This document shows, piece after piece, positions 9,283 through 18,171 of a DNA stretch of 64,000 nucleotides. Position 1 is the stretch's first letter; the number at the start of each line of letters is the position of its first letter. The translations under genes and the position numbers were made by a program. The notes under the pieces are model-generated. The model was not told the DNA's origin and did no database searches. It saw nothing but the letters and a program-made list of their open reading frames with translations. This stretch comes from Luteimicrobium album (GTDB lineage: Bacteria > Actinomycetota > Actinomycetes > Actinomycetales > Cellulomonadaceae): the NCBI RefSeq assembly GCF_030161555.1, contig NZ_BSUK01000001.1, positions 186,001 to 250,000 of the forward strand, given 5' to 3'.

Positions 9283-9960
9283 ATGACCTCCACGGAGACC
9301 ACCACCACCGCGTCGACCCGCTCCCGCACGCACGCCGTGATCGACCCCGCGATCCTCTACTTCGGGACGCCCGTCGTCCTGCTCAGCACGGCCGACGCGG
9401 CCGGGCACGCGAACCTCGCGCCCATGTCCTCGGTGTTCTGGCTGGGCAAGACCGCGGTCCTCGGCCTCGGCGCCCGCTCCCAGACCGCGCTCAACCTCAC
9501 GGCCACGGGCGAGTGCGTCCTCAACCTGCCGTCGCCCGAGCAGGTGGACGCCGTCGACCGGATCGCGCTCACGACGGGCCGCGACCCGGTCTCGGTGCGG
9601 AAGGCCGCCGCCGGCTACCGGCACGAGCCGGACAAGTTCGGCCGGGCGGGCCTCACCCCGCTCCCCTCCGAGACGGTGCGGGCGCCGCGAGTCGCCGAGT
9701 GCCCCGTGAACCTCGAGGCGCGCCTGGTGCACCGGCACCCGCTGGAGCGCGACGCGCCCGACGCCGGCTCGATCGTCGCGTTCGAGGTCCAGGTCACGCG
9801 CGTGCACGTCCACGAGGAGATCCGCATGCCCGGCACGGCGCACCGCGTGGACCCCGACCGGTGGCGGCCCCTCCTCATGAGCTTCCAGCGGTTCTACGGG
9901 CTGAGCGGCGAGGTGCACCCGTCGCGCCTCGCCTCGATCGACGAGGAGTGGTACCGCTGA
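9283..9960 (+). CDS. Flavin-reductase-like split-barrel protein
   Basis: A 225-residue protein with the FMN-binding split-barrel pattern of flavin reductase-like proteins (PAILYFGTPVVLLSTAD near the start, NLAPMSSVFW, then TALNLTATGECVLNLP). Such proteins bind FMN and often transfer reducing power to a partner oxygenase, or remain uncharacterised. There is no monooxygenase next door, so the reaction is unknown. The ATG at 9283 follows GAGGTGACGCTGGAGG, a good ribosome-binding context. Confidence 0.8.
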   Translation: MTSTETTTTASTRSRTHAVIDPAILYFGTPVVLLSTADAAGHANLAPMSSVFWLGKTAVLGLGARSQTALNLTATGECVLNLPSPEQVDAVDRIALTTGRDPVSVRKAAAGYRHEPDKFGRAGLTPLPSETVRAPRVAECPVNLEARLVHRHPLERDAPDAGSIVAFEVQVTRVHVHEEIRMPGTAHRVDPDRWRPLLMSFQRFYGLSGEVHPSRLASIDEEWYR

Positions 9961-9996
9961 GCCCGACGGCGCGACCCGGCGTCCGGCCCGGCGACG

Positions 9997-10290
9997 TCAC
10001 TCCTTGCCGTAGAGCGCGCGCAGCTCGTCCTTGGCCCGCTCGAGGACTTCACGCTGCTCCGCGTCGAGGTCCTTGCCGGCGCGGTTGACGTAGAACGTCA
10101 GCATCGACATCGCGGACCGGTACGGCGAGCTCTTGCGGCGGCCGCTCGCCTCGGCGGAGTCGCGCAGCGACCGCGCGATCCGCTTCGGGTCCTTCCACGT
10201 GAACACGCCCTCGTCGAGGTCGAGCGCGTCGGAGTGCTCGGTGACGTCCTGGGACCAGCGCCCGTCGTCGTCGGAACCGCGCTTCGGCAT
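9997..10290 (-). CDS. DUF3175 small basic protein
   Basis: A 97-residue soluble, charged protein. The start chosen is ATG 10290 (MPKRGSDDDGRW), because the longer frame to 10359 lacks similarity and runs into the promoter of the divergent DoxX gene. The pattern SDALDLDEGVFTWKDPKRIA followed by SPYRSAMSMLTFYVNRAGK is that of DUF3175, short proteins of unknown function common in actinobacteria and proteobacteria and often near stress genes. Function is not known and no catalytic motif is visible. Confidence 0.8.
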   Translation of the reverse strand: MPKRGSDDDGRWSQDVTEHSDALDLDEGVFTWKDPKRIARSLRDSAEASGRRKSSPYRSAMSMLTFYVNRAGKDLDAEQREVLERAKDELRALYGKE

Positions 10291-10376
10291 GGGGACCACC
10301 TCGGATTCGTCGTGCCCGCCCGCTATCCTCAGGCTCGCGGACCACCAGCCCGTTCGCACCTCACGATCGGAGCCCC

Positions 10377-10748
10377 ATGAACCTCGCGCTGTGGATCGTC
10401 GCCGGCCTCCTCGCGGCCGTCTACCTGGGCACGGGCATCACGAAGCTCGCCTACTCGCGCGAGCGCCTCCACCCCCAGATGCCGTGGGTCGACGACTTCT
10501 CCACGACGACGGTCAAGCTCATCGGGCTCGCCGAGGTGCTCGGGGCGATCGGGCTGATCGTGCCGCAGGCGACGGGGACGGCCGAGATCCTCACCCGGGT
10601 CGCGGCCGTGTGCCTCGCCGCCCTGCAGGCGGGCGCGATCTCCGTGCACGCGCGTCGGCACGAGACGGAGAACCTGGCGCTCAACATCTTCCTGCTCGTG
10701 GCCGCCGTCTTCGTGGCGCTGGGGCGCGCGCTCGGCTGGGGAGTCTGA
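10377..10748 (+). CDS. DoxX-family membrane protein
   Basis: A 123-residue protein with four hydrophobic segments. The pattern LGTGITKLAYSRERL after segment 1 and GLAEVLGAIGLI before segment 2 is typical of DoxX/DoxX-like proteins, which in mycobacteria partner SodA and a thiosulfate sulfurtransferase in an oxidative-stress membrane complex. A SseA-type sulfurtransferase gene lies 72 bp downstream on the same strand, which makes a similar link attractive but unproven. A -10-like TATCCT stands at 10323-10328. Confidence 0.85.
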   Translation: MNLALWIVAGLLAAVYLGTGITKLAYSRERLHPQMPWVDDFSTTTVKLIGLAEVLGAIGLIVPQATGTAEILTRVAAVCLAALQAGAISVHARRHETENLALNIFLLVAAVFVALGRALGWGV

Positions 10749-10820
10749 CCACGGACACGTCGTCTCGCTGACTGAGACACCCCCTGTCAGCGGGTCCGTC
10801 CCGGCCGTACAGTGGGCCCC

Positions 10821-11726
10821 ATGCCTGCCGCACTGGACACCAGCTCCCCGAAGATCAACGAGTACGCGCATCCTGAGCGCCTCGTCACCTCCTCCTGGCT
10901 CGCCGAGCACCTCGGCGACCCCGACCTCGTCGTCGTCGAGTCGGACGAGGACGTCTTGCTCTACGAGACGGGTCACATCCCCGGCGCCGTGAAGATCGAC
11001 TGGCACACCGACCTCAACGACCCCGAGGTCCGCGAGTTCATCACCGGCGCCCAGTTCGCGACCCTCCTGGGCTCGAAGGGCATCGGCCCGGACACGACGA
11101 TCGTCATCTACGGCGACAAGAACAACTGGTGGGCCGCGTACGCCGCGTGGCTCTTCACCATCTACGGCCACGCCGACGTCCGCCTCCTCGACGGCGGCCG
11201 CAACCTCTGGGTCGCCGAGGGCCGCGAGCTCACCACCGACGTCCCCGCACCCGAGGCCGTCGACTACCCCGCCACCGAGCGCGACGACGTCACCTACCGC
11301 GCGTTCAAGGAGGACGTCCTCGCGCACATCGGCCAGGGCCCGCTGGTCGACATCCGCTCCTTCCCCGAGTACACGGGCGAGCGCCTCCACATCCCGGACT
11401 ACCCCGAGGAGGGCGTCCTGCGCGGCGGCCACATCCCGACGGCGCGCAACGTGCCGTGGGCCACGGCGGTCGCCGAGGACGGCACCTACAAGTCGCGCGA
11501 CGAGCTCCAGGGCATCTACCAGGCCGGTGGCCTGGGCCTGACCGACGACGACGCGATCATCACCTACTGCCGCATCGGCGAGCGCTCCAGCCACACCTGG
11601 TTCGCGCTGCACTTCCTGTTGGGCCTCGAGAACGTCCGCAACTACGACGGCTCGTGGACCGAGTGGGGCAACGCCGTGCGCGTCCCGATCGCCAAGGGCG
11701 AGGAGCCGGGCGAGCTCGCCGCCTGA
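10821..11726 (+). CDS. sseA: Two-domain thiosulfate / 3-mercaptopyruvate sulfurtransferase
   Basis: A 301-residue double-rhodanese protein. The N-terminal domain (about 20-145) is non-catalytic; the C-terminal domain (about 165-290) carries the active-site loop with Cys in [13 protein letters not shown], as in actinobacterial SseA/CysA sulfurtransferases. It transfers sulfane sulfur from thiosulfate or mercaptopyruvate to an acceptor. ATG 10821 is only 7 bases from a -10-like TACAGT (10808-10813) with no Shine-Dalgarno, so the mRNA is probably leaderless. SufE follows on the same strand, placing both proteins in sulfur mobilisation for Fe-S clusters or cofactors. Confidence 0.92.
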   Translation: MPAALDTSSPKINEYAHPERLVTSSWLAEHLGDPDLVVVESDEDVLLYETGHIPGAVKIDWHTDLNDPEVREFITGAQFATLLGSKGIGPDTTIVIYGDKNNWWAAYAAWLFTIYGHADVRLLDGGRNLWVAEGRELTTDVPAPEAVDYPATERDDVTYRAFKEDVLAHIGQGPLVDIRSFPEYTGERLHIPDYPEEGVLRGGHIPTARNVPWATAVAEDGTYKSRDELQGIYQAGGLGLTDDDAIITYCRIGERSSHTWFALHFLLGLENVRNYDGSWTEWGNAVRVPIAKGEEPGELAA

Positions 11727-11739
11727 CCCCCGCACCGTC

Positions 11740-11776
11740 CGACGGCGCCCCTCCCCCGCGGAGGCGGGCGCCGTCG
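11740..11776 (+). terminator. Stem-loop after sulfurtransferase gene
   Basis: CGACGGCGCCC at 11740-11750 pairs perfectly with GGGCGCCGTCG at 11766-11776 around a 15-base loop. No long T tract follows, as is usual in very GC-rich actinobacteria. It lies between sseA and sufE. Confidence 0.55.
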
Positions 11777-11828
11777 TCGCTCGTGAGACAGCGCCCCGCG
11801 CCGGCCCGGCCGGTGGAAGGATGAACCC

Positions 11829-12272
11829 GTGACCGAGACGCCGCTCCCGCCCGTGCTCGCGGAGATCCGCGACGACTTCCTCGCGCTCGGCGAGCGCGAC
11901 CGGCTGCAGCTCCTGCTGGAGTTCTCGCGCGAGCTGCCCGAGATCCCCGTCCGCTACCAGAGCGCCCCCGGGCTGCTCGAGCGCGTCGAGGAGTGCCAGT
12001 CGCCCGTGCGCGCGTTCGCGGAGATCGACGGCGAGCAGCGCGTCCACCTCTACGCGACGGCGCCCGCGGAGGCGCCGACGACGCGCGGCTTCGCGTCGAT
12101 CCTCGCGCAGGGCCTCGACGGGCTCACCCCGCAGGAGGTGCTCGACGTGCCGGACGACTACCCGCTCAGCCTCGGCCTCACGAACGCCGTGAGCCCGCTG
12201 CGCCTGAACGGCATGTCCGGCATCCTCACGCGCGCCAAGCGGCAGGTGCGCGAGCAGCTCGCCGCCGCGTGA
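11829..12272 (+). CDS. sufE: SufE family sulfur acceptor
   Basis: A 147-residue cytosolic protein with the SufE fold. The acceptor cysteine lies in VEECQSPVRAF (about residue 55), where SufE takes persulfide sulfur from a cysteine desulfurase. The C-terminal half (LTPQEVLDVPDDYPLSLGL) matches the rest of the family. GTG 11829 follows GGAAGG. In many actinobacteria sufE and a rhodanese-type sulfurtransferase gene are neighbours, as here. The suf cluster itself is not in the window. Confidence 0.92.
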   Translation: MTETPLPPVLAEIRDDFLALGERDRLQLLLEFSRELPEIPVRYQSAPGLLERVEECQSPVRAFAEIDGEQRVHLYATAPAEAPTTRGFASILAQGLDGLTPQEVLDVPDDYPLSLGLTNAVSPLRLNGMSGILTRAKRQVREQLAAA

Positions 12273-12285
12273 CGGCGTCGGGCGG

Positions 12286-13554
12286 TCAGCGGAACAGCGC
12301 CTCGCCCACGTAGCTGCCCGACGCGGGCGCCGGGGGCACCGCGAACACGCCCGACCCGACGTGCGCGATGTACTCGTTGAGCTGGTCCACGCGCCCGAGC
12401 TTCGTCTGCAGGGTCACGAACGCGGCAGGGTCGTTCATGTAGGCGACGAACAGCAGACCGGCGTTGATCTGCCCGTTCTCGTTCATCCCGTCCGTGAAGT
12501 TGTACGACCGGCGCAGGATCCTCAGGCCGCCGTTGTTCTCGTGCGCGGCGAGCGCCACGTGCGACGTCGCCGGGATCGCGAGCTCGCCGTCGGAGCCCTT
12601 CTTCGCGAAGTCCGGGACGTCGAACTCGTGCGTCCCCGACAGCGGCGCACCCTCCTGCTTGCTCCGGCCGAACACGGACTGCTGGTCCGCGATGAAGTCC
12701 GAGTCCCAGTTCTCGATGTGCATCTGGATCTTGCGCGCCACCTGGTAGGTGCCGCCCTTCATCCACGCCTGGTCCGCGCCGTCGTGCCACACGAAAGCGT
12801 CGAAGTCGGCGTCCTCCTTGATGTTCCGCGTGCCGTCCTTGAAGCCCATGAGGTTGCGCGGCGTGGTCTGGCCCTTGCCCGCCGACGCACGGCCGAAGCC
12901 CATGACCGTCCAGCGCACCGTCGCCGTGCCCTGCGCCATGCGCGACAGGTTGCGGATCGCGTGGTAGGCGACCTGGGGGTCCTCGGCGCACGCCTGCAAC
13001 GACAGGTCGCCGCCCGTGAGCCTCGGGTCGAGCTGGTCGCTCGGCAGCGCGGGAAGCTTCGCGAACTTCGCGGGCTTGCGGTCGGCCAGGCCGAAGCGGT
13101 CGTCGAACACGCCCGGGCCCAGCCCGATCGTCACCGTCAGTCCGGCCGGCTCGAGGTCCGCCGCCTCCCCCGTGTCGGTCGGGACCGCGCTGTCGCGCGT
13201 CGGCTCGACGGCGCCGAGCGACCGGCCGCGCTGGAACTGGGCGATCGCCGCCGACCACCGCGCCAGCAGGACCTGGAGGCTGCGTGGGTCGCTGACGGTG
13301 AGGTCGTAGGCCGCGAAGATCGCGTGCCGCTGCTGCGGCGTCTCGATGCCGCCCTGATGAGCCTGCCCGTAGAACGGGTACGCCGTCGTCGATGGGACAC
13401 CGTCGGACGGGAGCGCGCTCGCGCCGTCCGCGTCCGCGTGCGCCCACGCCACGCCGCCGGCGCCGCCGAGGGCGCCGACGGCAAGACCACCGATCCCCGC
13501 GCCGAGGAATGCTCGACGCGAGAACCGGCCGTCGTCGTGGGAGGTGGTGCTCAC
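12286..13554 (-). CDS. efeB: EfeB/YcdB Dyp-type haem peroxidase, Tat-exported
   Basis: Last gene of efeUOB. The 422-residue product begins at GTG 13554, overlapping the efeO stop (GTGA), and carries a twin-arginine signal (FSRRAFLGAG followed by a hydrophobic stretch to about residue 45), so it is folded with haem before export. The Dyp family core is visible in LMGFKDGTRN (the catalytic GxxDG-type Asp) and the distal SYNFTDG region. In EfeUOB systems this peroxidase is thought to act with EfeO on ferrous iron, or to recover iron from haem, outside the membrane. The frame is intact. Confidence 0.95.
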   Translation of the reverse strand: MSTTSHDDGRFSRRAFLGAGIGGLAVGALGGAGGVAWAHADADGASALPSDGVPSTTAYPFYGQAHQGGIETPQQRHAIFAAYDLTVSDPRSLQVLLARWSAAIAQFQRGRSLGAVEPTRDSAVPTDTGEAADLEPAGLTVTIGLGPGVFDDRFGLADRKPAKFAKLPALPSDQLDPRLTGGDLSLQACAEDPQVAYHAIRNLSRMAQGTATVRWTVMGFGRASAGKGQTTPRNLMGFKDGTRNIKEDADFDAFVWHDGADQAWMKGGTYQVARKIQMHIENWDSDFIADQQSVFGRSKQEGAPLSGTHEFDVPDFAKKGSDGELAIPATSHVALAAHENNGGLRILRRSYNFTDGMNENGQINAGLLFVAYMNDPAAFVTLQTKLGRVDQLNEYIAHVGSGVFAVPPAPASGSYVGEALFR

Positions 13555-14798
13555 TGGGCGGTCGCGACCTTCTCCGCGACCTTCGACAGCGGCTGCTGGA
13601 GTGCCTGGATCGCCTGCGACAGCTTGGTCGCGTCGGTCTTGCGCAGCTCCGGGGTCCACAGCTCGTAGCCGCCGAGGACGCTGGTGTCCTGGTAGGTCTT
13701 CAGCGTCGCCTTGACGGCGTCGAACTGCGCCGTGACCTGGGCGGCGAGGTCGGGGTCGATCTTGTCGAGGCCGGGCTGCAGGTCCGCGAACGCCTGCTCG
13801 GCGCCCTCCACGTTCCCCGCGAACGTCGACAGGTCGAGGTGGCTGTACTTCTCCTCCTCACCCGTGATCTTGTTCGCCTGGACCTCCTCGAGCAGGCCTG
13901 CCGCGCCGTTCGCGAGGTCCTCCGGCTTGAACTCGAGCGTCTTGGACAGCTCCTGGAGCTTGCCGACGTTGGTCGCCAGCTCGGCGGCGTACTTCTTGGT
14001 GCCGTCGTCGATCTTCTTCTTCTCGAACAGGTCCCGCTCGACGGCGTGGAAGCCGTGCCAGCCGACGGCCGGGTCGAGCGACGACGCGCGCATGTCGATC
14101 AGGTAATCGAGGTTGCCCTTGTTGTCGGTCGCCTTGAAGCCCGGCAGGACGAAGCCGTCGACGTCGGACTCGATCTTCTCGTAGAACGGGCGCGCGGTCG
14201 CGTACGCCTTCTGCGCCTCCTCGAGGTTCCCGGAGTCGACGGCCTTCTTCAGGTTGTCGACGCCCACGACCATGGCGTCGACCTGGCTCGTGACGAACTT
14301 CGAGTACTCGTCCACGCCTTCGGCGAGGAGCGCCTGGGTGCTGCCGGTGGGGGTCGCTGCAGCCTCGCCGGTGACGGTGAAGGCAACCGTGTCCTTCTCC
14401 GCTCCCGGGCAGTAGATCTCGTACGCGCCACCGTCGAGCGTCGAGGTGAAGCTCACCGGCGACAGGCCGGGCGCGAGGTTCTCCTTCTCGCCGACGATCC
14501 GGTTGTTGAGCTGGAGCTCGACCTCGTTGATCGCGGCCGAGTCCTTGTTGGTGACGGTGAAGGTCACGGGGCCCGCGGGCACCGAGTCCGTCGAGAGCTG
14601 GCACTCGTCGGTCCCGCCGGCGGCCGTCAACGTGATGTCGACCTTCGAGACGCCGTTCGAGCTCGGGGTGTCACCCGGCTTGCCGGTGTCGTCGTCGGAC
14701 GAGCACCCGGCGGCGACGAGCGCCACGACGCCGAGCACGCCGGCAAGACCAGCGACGACGCGCACCGGGCGCGTGCGGAGGGAGAGGGTGGACTGCAT
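13551..14798 (-). CDS. efeO: EfeO/EfeM iron-uptake lipoprotein (cupredoxin plus M75 domain)
   Basis: A 415-residue surface protein from ATG 14798 with TAGGAG upstream. The lipobox LVAAGC places the lipidated Cys near residue 29. Residues about 45-145 form a cupredoxin-like domain (YEIYCPGAEKDTVAFTV near its end), followed by an M75 imelysin-like domain with the metal-binding HxxE pattern in GWHGFHAVERDLF. This is the full EfeO arrangement, not the cupredoxin-less EfeM. It binds iron for delivery to EfeU. It starts 11 bp after efeU. Confidence 0.94.
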   Translation of the reverse strand: MQSTLSLRTRPVRVVAGLAGVLGVVALVAAGCSSDDDTGKPGDTPSSNGVSKVDITLTAAGGTDECQLSTDSVPAGPVTFTVTNKDSAAINEVELQLNNRIVGEKENLAPGLSPVSFTSTLDGGAYEIYCPGAEKDTVAFTVTGEAAATPTGSTQALLAEGVDEYSKFVTSQVDAMVVGVDNLKKAVDSGNLEEAQKAYATARPFYEKIESDVDGFVLPGFKATDNKGNLDYLIDMRASSLDPAVGWHGFHAVERDLFEKKKIDDGTKKYAAELATNVGKLQELSKTLEFKPEDLANGAAGLLEEVQANKITGEEEKYSHLDLSTFAGNVEGAEQAFADLQPGLDKIDPDLAAQVTAQFDAVKATLKTYQDTSVLGGYELWTPELRKTDATKLSQAIQALQQPLSKVAEKVATAQ

Positions 14799-14809
14799 CG
14801 TTCGTGCTC

Positions 14810-16459
14810 CTACGTGTTCTGGGCGCTGAGAGGGGTCGCGCCGGGGGCCGCCTGGGGCGAGGCGAGGACTGAGGGTTCGGCCGCTTCGGCCCGGGCAGCG
14901 CGTGCGAGCGCGCTCCGCCTGCGCAGCGCGGCGAGCGTCAGGCCGACGGCCGCCACGGCGAGGACGAGAGGGAGGTAGACGCGCCACAGGTCGCGGTCGT
15001 CCGCGGCCAGCTCGGCTGCGGTCGTGCGGCGTGCGACGTCGTCACGGTGGCTCGGCGCGACCGTCCAGTCGGCGACGGCGTCGAGCGCGCCGGGCGCGAC
15101 CGTCAGCGTCCGCGGGGAGCTGAGGCCCCCGCCGTCGAGCGTGAGGACCGTCGTGGTCGCCTGCGTGGCGTCGAGGAGCGTGTCCGTGGAGGTGATCCAC
15201 ACCGTCGTGGCGCGATGCTGTGCCCACGACGCGTCGAAGGGGCCGGGCGTCAGGTCGGCGCTCACCCCGACGGGGAGCTTGCCGCCGCCGTAGCGCAGCA
15301 GGTCGTCGAGCGTCACCGTCGTCGGGAGGCCGGCCGCGTCGACGTCGTCGTCGGTGCTCGTGCGCTGCGCGGCGACACCCGCGTGTCGCTCCGTCTCGCG
15401 TTCCCCGGTGAGGGGCGTGCGGACGGCCGTGCTGCCGTCTGCGGGCGTGACGACGAGCGTCTGGCTCGCGCCGGCGCCGTCGAGCGCGGCCGTGCCGACC
15501 TGCGTCGGATCGCCCGACGACGTCCCGGCCGCGACGACCGCGGCAGGCATCGTCGAACGGTAGGCGGGGACGGTCGGGACGAGGACCGCAAGCAGGACCG
15601 CGGCGACGGCCACCGACCCCGCGAGCACCCACTCGAAGCGCAGTGCCGCGTGCCCCTGGAGGCGACGCTTCGGCGGCCAGACGACGAGCGCCAGCACGGG
15701 GACGAGGTACAGGAACCAACCGAGCACTTCGATGACACGGGGGTCCGCGGGGATCCCGAGGACGCCGGTGATCAACGCGGCCCGGACGGAGCCGGCAGGT
15801 GCCAGCCAGGAGAGGTCGACCGTGGTGCCCTGTCCGATGGTCAGCCAGCCGGCCTCGTGGGCCGTGCGGAGCATCGTGATCACGAGGCCGGCCGCCACGA
15901 AGACGAGGAACACGCCAGTGATCTGGAAGAAGCGCCCGAGATTGAGCCGGATCCCACCGTGGTAGAGGCCGACTCCGAGGCACACCGCAACGAGGATGCC
16001 CAGCACCGCGCCGACGACCGCGGCCGTGGTGCTCGTCGACGCCTGGAAGGTCGCGAGGAGGAAGACGGAGGTCTCGAACCCCTCCTTGACGATCGCCAGG
16101 AACGCCATGCCGGCGATGGCCCATGCCGTGCCTTCACGCAACGCCTCGCTGGCGCTCGCCTCGAGCTCCTTCTTGAGTCCGCGCGCGTGGGCGGTCATCC
16201 ACACGATCATCGTGGTCACGAAAACGATCGCCACGGCGGTGATGACCGTCTCCATGCCCTCCTGGGCCTTCTGCGGGAGGCTCGACGACACCACCTCGAG
16301 CGTCACGCCCACCGCCACCGACAGCAGCACCGCCGCCGTGATCCCGATCCAGAGCGGACGCATCGACGCGCCGTTGCGCTTGAGGAACGCGGCGAGAATG
16401 CCGACGATCAGCGCGGCCTCGAGGCCTTCACGCAGGCCGATGACGAACGTTGCGAGCAC
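14810..16459 (-). CDS. efeU: EfeU/FTR1-type ferrous iron permease with long C-terminal extension
   Basis: Inner-membrane iron permease of the Ftr1/EfeU family. The true start is GTG 16459 (VLATFVIGLREGLEA); the frame to 16537 adds Pro/Arg-rich residues that overlap the putative DtxR box. The two REGLE-type motifs are present: REGLE at residues 10-14 and VKEGFET in helix 4. After seven membrane segments (to about 290) there is an unusual extension of roughly 230 residues ending in another membrane segment and Ala/Arg-rich tail; this exported-side domain is found in some actinobacterial EfeU proteins and its role is unknown. Confidence 0.92.
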   Translation of the reverse strand: MLATFVIGLREGLEAALIVGILAAFLKRNGASMRPLWIGITAAVLLSVAVGVTLEVVSSSLPQKAQEGMETVITAVAIVFVTTMIVWMTAHARGLKKELEASASEALREGTAWAIAGMAFLAIVKEGFETSVFLLATFQASTSTTAAVVGAVLGILVAVCLGVGLYHGGIRLNLGRFFQITGVFLVFVAAGLVITMLRTAHEAGWLTIGQGTTVDLSWLAPAGSVRAALITGVLGIPADPRVIEVLGWFLYLVPVLALVVWPPKRRLQGHAALRFEWVLAGSVAVAAVLLAVLVPTVPAYRSTMPAAVVAAGTSSGDPTQVGTAALDGAGASQTLVVTPADGSTAVRTPLTGERETERHAGVAAQRTSTDDDVDAAGLPTTVTLDDLLRYGGGKLPVGVSADLTPGPFDASWAQHRATTVWITSTDTLLDATQATTTVLTLDGGGLSSPRTLTVAPGALDAVADWTVAPSHRDDVARRTTAAELAADDRDLWRVYLPLVLAVAAVGLTLAALRRRSALARAARAEAAEPSVLASPQAAPGATPLSAQNT

Positions 16460-16522
16460 GGGGACCCCGGGGTCTGGCGGGCGAGTGGTTGACGGCCGGG
16501 GCACGAGCCGGGGTCGCGGGGG

Positions 16523-16541
16523 TAAGCGTAGCCTCACCTCC
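16523..16541 (-). promoter_or_regulatory. Putative DtxR/IdeR iron box upstream of efeU
   Basis: TAAGCGTAGCCTCACCTCC matches the actinobacterial DtxR/IdeR consensus TTAGGTTAGCCTAACCTAA at 13 of 19 positions, including the central TAGCCT. It is 64 bp upstream of the efeU start, so iron-loaded DtxR could repress efeUOB. The match is by eye only. Confidence 0.6.
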
Positions 16542-16640
16542 CCGGGTTAACGCAACGGTCGCGTGCCGAAAATGAGACGTGACGTGTGCCACTCGCTCGC
16601 CGGGGCGGTGTGTCGCGCGGGTCCGTTCCGGGTGGGCGGG

Positions 16641-16724
16641 GGTGTGTCGCGCGGTCTTCCATCCGCGTCCCTCGTCCCTCGGGCCGCTCCCGCCAGACCC
16701 GCCACGACCGCGCGACCCCACACC
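16641..16724 (-). repeat. Structured repeat family E, copy A
   Basis: Read on the minus strand, an outer stem (GGTGTGGGGTCGCGCGGTC against GACCGCGCGACACACC, with a small bulge) encloses a 49-nt centre that begins GTGGCGGGTCTGGCGGGAG and ends GGATGGAA. The centre is nearly identical in copies B and C while the outer stem differs. See the dedicated finding. Confidence 0.85.
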
Positions 16725-16792
16725 GACCAAGCGGGTCCCACGCCGAGCAAGCGGCAACCGCCCGCTTGCTCGGCGCGAGATCCTCTTGCTCG
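16723..16792. repeat. Nested inverted-repeat element family G, copy 1
   Basis: GCCGAGCAAGCGG at 16742-16754 pairs perfectly with CCGCTTGCTCGGC at 16762-16774. A degenerate direct copy (CCGACCAAGCGGG, from 16723) precedes and an inverted copy (CTTGCTCG, 16785-16792) follows, giving an R-R-r-r layout shared with the element at 37061-37133. Confidence 0.75.
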
Positions 16793-16933
16793 ACGACGAC
16801 GGCGACGCCACAGACCCGACGCAACCCACCGCCGCCCCTTCCCCAGCGAGCGAGGGGACGCACCTCGTCGGAGACGAGACCACGCGGGTCGTGCGCGGAA
16901 CTCACCGCGAGGCCGGGTCAACCCGGTGCGCCA

Positions 16934-17038
16934 GGGCCGGGGGTCGGGGGCTTCGCGCGGTCGTGGCGGGCCTGGCGGGAGGCCGCGAGGGACGAGCGGC
17001 CGGATGGTAGACCGCGCGAAGCCCCCGACCCCCGGCCC
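16934..17038 (+). repeat. Structured repeat family E, copy B (perfect 29-bp outer stem)
   Basis: The 29-bp arms 16934-16962 and 17010-17038 are perfect reverse complements (inner end CTTCGCGCGGTC). They enclose a 47-nt centre starting GTGGCGGGCCTGGCGGGAG and ending GGATGGTA, with an additional internal stem GGCCGC/GCGGCC around GAGGGACGA. The element ends 33 bp before the stop of the KDG kinase gene. Confidence 0.9.
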
Positions 17039-17071
17039 ACCCGACCACGACGAGCCCAGCCCCCGAAGAGA

Positions 17072-18171
17072 TCAGCGCACGACCCGCGCGCCCCCACCCC
17101 CGACGAGCCGCTTCACCTCGGCGAGCGTCGCCATGGAGGTGTCTCCCGGCGTCGTCATGGCGAGGGCGCCGTGCGCGGCGCCGTACTCGACGGCGTCGGC
17201 GACGGATCCGAGCTCCATGAGCGCGTACGCGAGGCCGGAGGCGAAGGAGTCGCCGCCGCCCACGCGGTCGAGGATCTCGAGGTCGGGCCGGTGGGTGGCT
17301 TCGGCGAAGCCTTCGCGCCGGGACCAGGCGATGGCCCCCAGTCGTTGCGGGTCGCACTGCGGACGGAGCGGAGGGTGGTGGCGATGACCTGGAAGTTCGG
17401 GTAGGCCTCGGCGGCGCGACCGATCATGGCGCGGAAGGCGCCGGTGTCGAGGTCGGTGAGGTTCTCGTCGACGCCTTCGACCTCGAGGCCGAGGGATGCG
17501 GTGAAGTCCTCTTCGTTGCCGATCATGACGTCGACGTGCCGGGCGAGCCGGGTGTTGACCTCCTGCGCGCGGGCGGGTCCGCCGATGCCGGCCCACAGGG
17601 AGGGCCGGTAGTTGAGGTCGTAGGACACGATCGTGCCGTGCCGGCGGGCGGCGGCCATGGCGGCTTCGGCGACGTCGGCGGTGGACTCGGAGAGGGCGGC
17701 GAAGATGCCGCCGGTGTGGAACCAGCGCACGCCTTGGGAGAAGAGGGCGTCCCAGTCGACGTCGCCGGGCTGCATGGCGGCGATCGCGGTGTGGCCGCGG
17801 TCCGAGACGCCGACGGCGCCGCGGACCCCGTAGCCGCGCTCGGTGAAGTTGAGGCCGTTGCGGACGGTGCGGCCGATGCCGTCGTAGGGCAGCCACCGCA
17901 CCCAGGAGGTGTCGAGGCCGCCGGTGAGCATGAGGTCTTCGACGAGACGCCCGACCTCGTTGTCGGCGAGCGCGGTGACGACGGCGCCGCGGAGCCCGAA
18001 GCAGCGGCGCAGCCCGCGTGCGACGTTGTACTCGCCGCCGCCTTCCCAGACGTCGAACCGGCGGGCGGTGCGGATGCGGCGCTCGCCGGGGTCGAGGCGG
18101 AGCATGACCTCGCCGAGGGCGACGACGTCGTAGCGGCAGTCGGCGGCGGGGCGGACGTCGAGGGCGGTCAT
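17072..18171 (-). CDS. kdgK: PfkB-family 2-keto-3-deoxygluconate kinase (one-base slip)
   Basis: Ribokinase-fold sugar kinase of about 366 residues. The N-terminal substrate region shows VALGEVMLRLDPGE and WEGGGEYNVARGL, and the C-terminal catalytic motif is RVGGGDSFASGLAYAL, with the catalytic Asp in GGGDSF. Sequences of this type next to KDPG aldolase phosphorylate 2-keto-3-deoxygluconate. At 17335-17339 a run of five C needs six: restoring it joins NDWG to AIAWSRREGF. ATG 18171 overlaps the aldolase stop (ATGA), so the two are coupled; together they feed KDG into glyceraldehyde-3-phosphate and pyruvate. Confidence 0.88.

Larger units (their letters stand above)
16542..17071. other. Non-coding repeat island between efeU and KDG kinase genes
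   Basis: About 530 bp with no convincing gene: open frames crossing it are Arg/Pro-rich shadows. It contains two copies of repeat family E (listed separately, opposite orientation), one copy of family G between them, and a direct repeat of GGTGTGTCGCGCGG at 16607-16620 and 16641-16654. The stretch 16793-16933 shows nothing recognisable apart from AGCGAGCGAG-type simple sequence. Confidence 0.75.

Noticed and set aside
16641..17038. CRISPR array in the repeat island
   Set aside because: Repeats are palindromic, of different sizes and orientations, and no regularly spaced unique spacers or cas genes occur.
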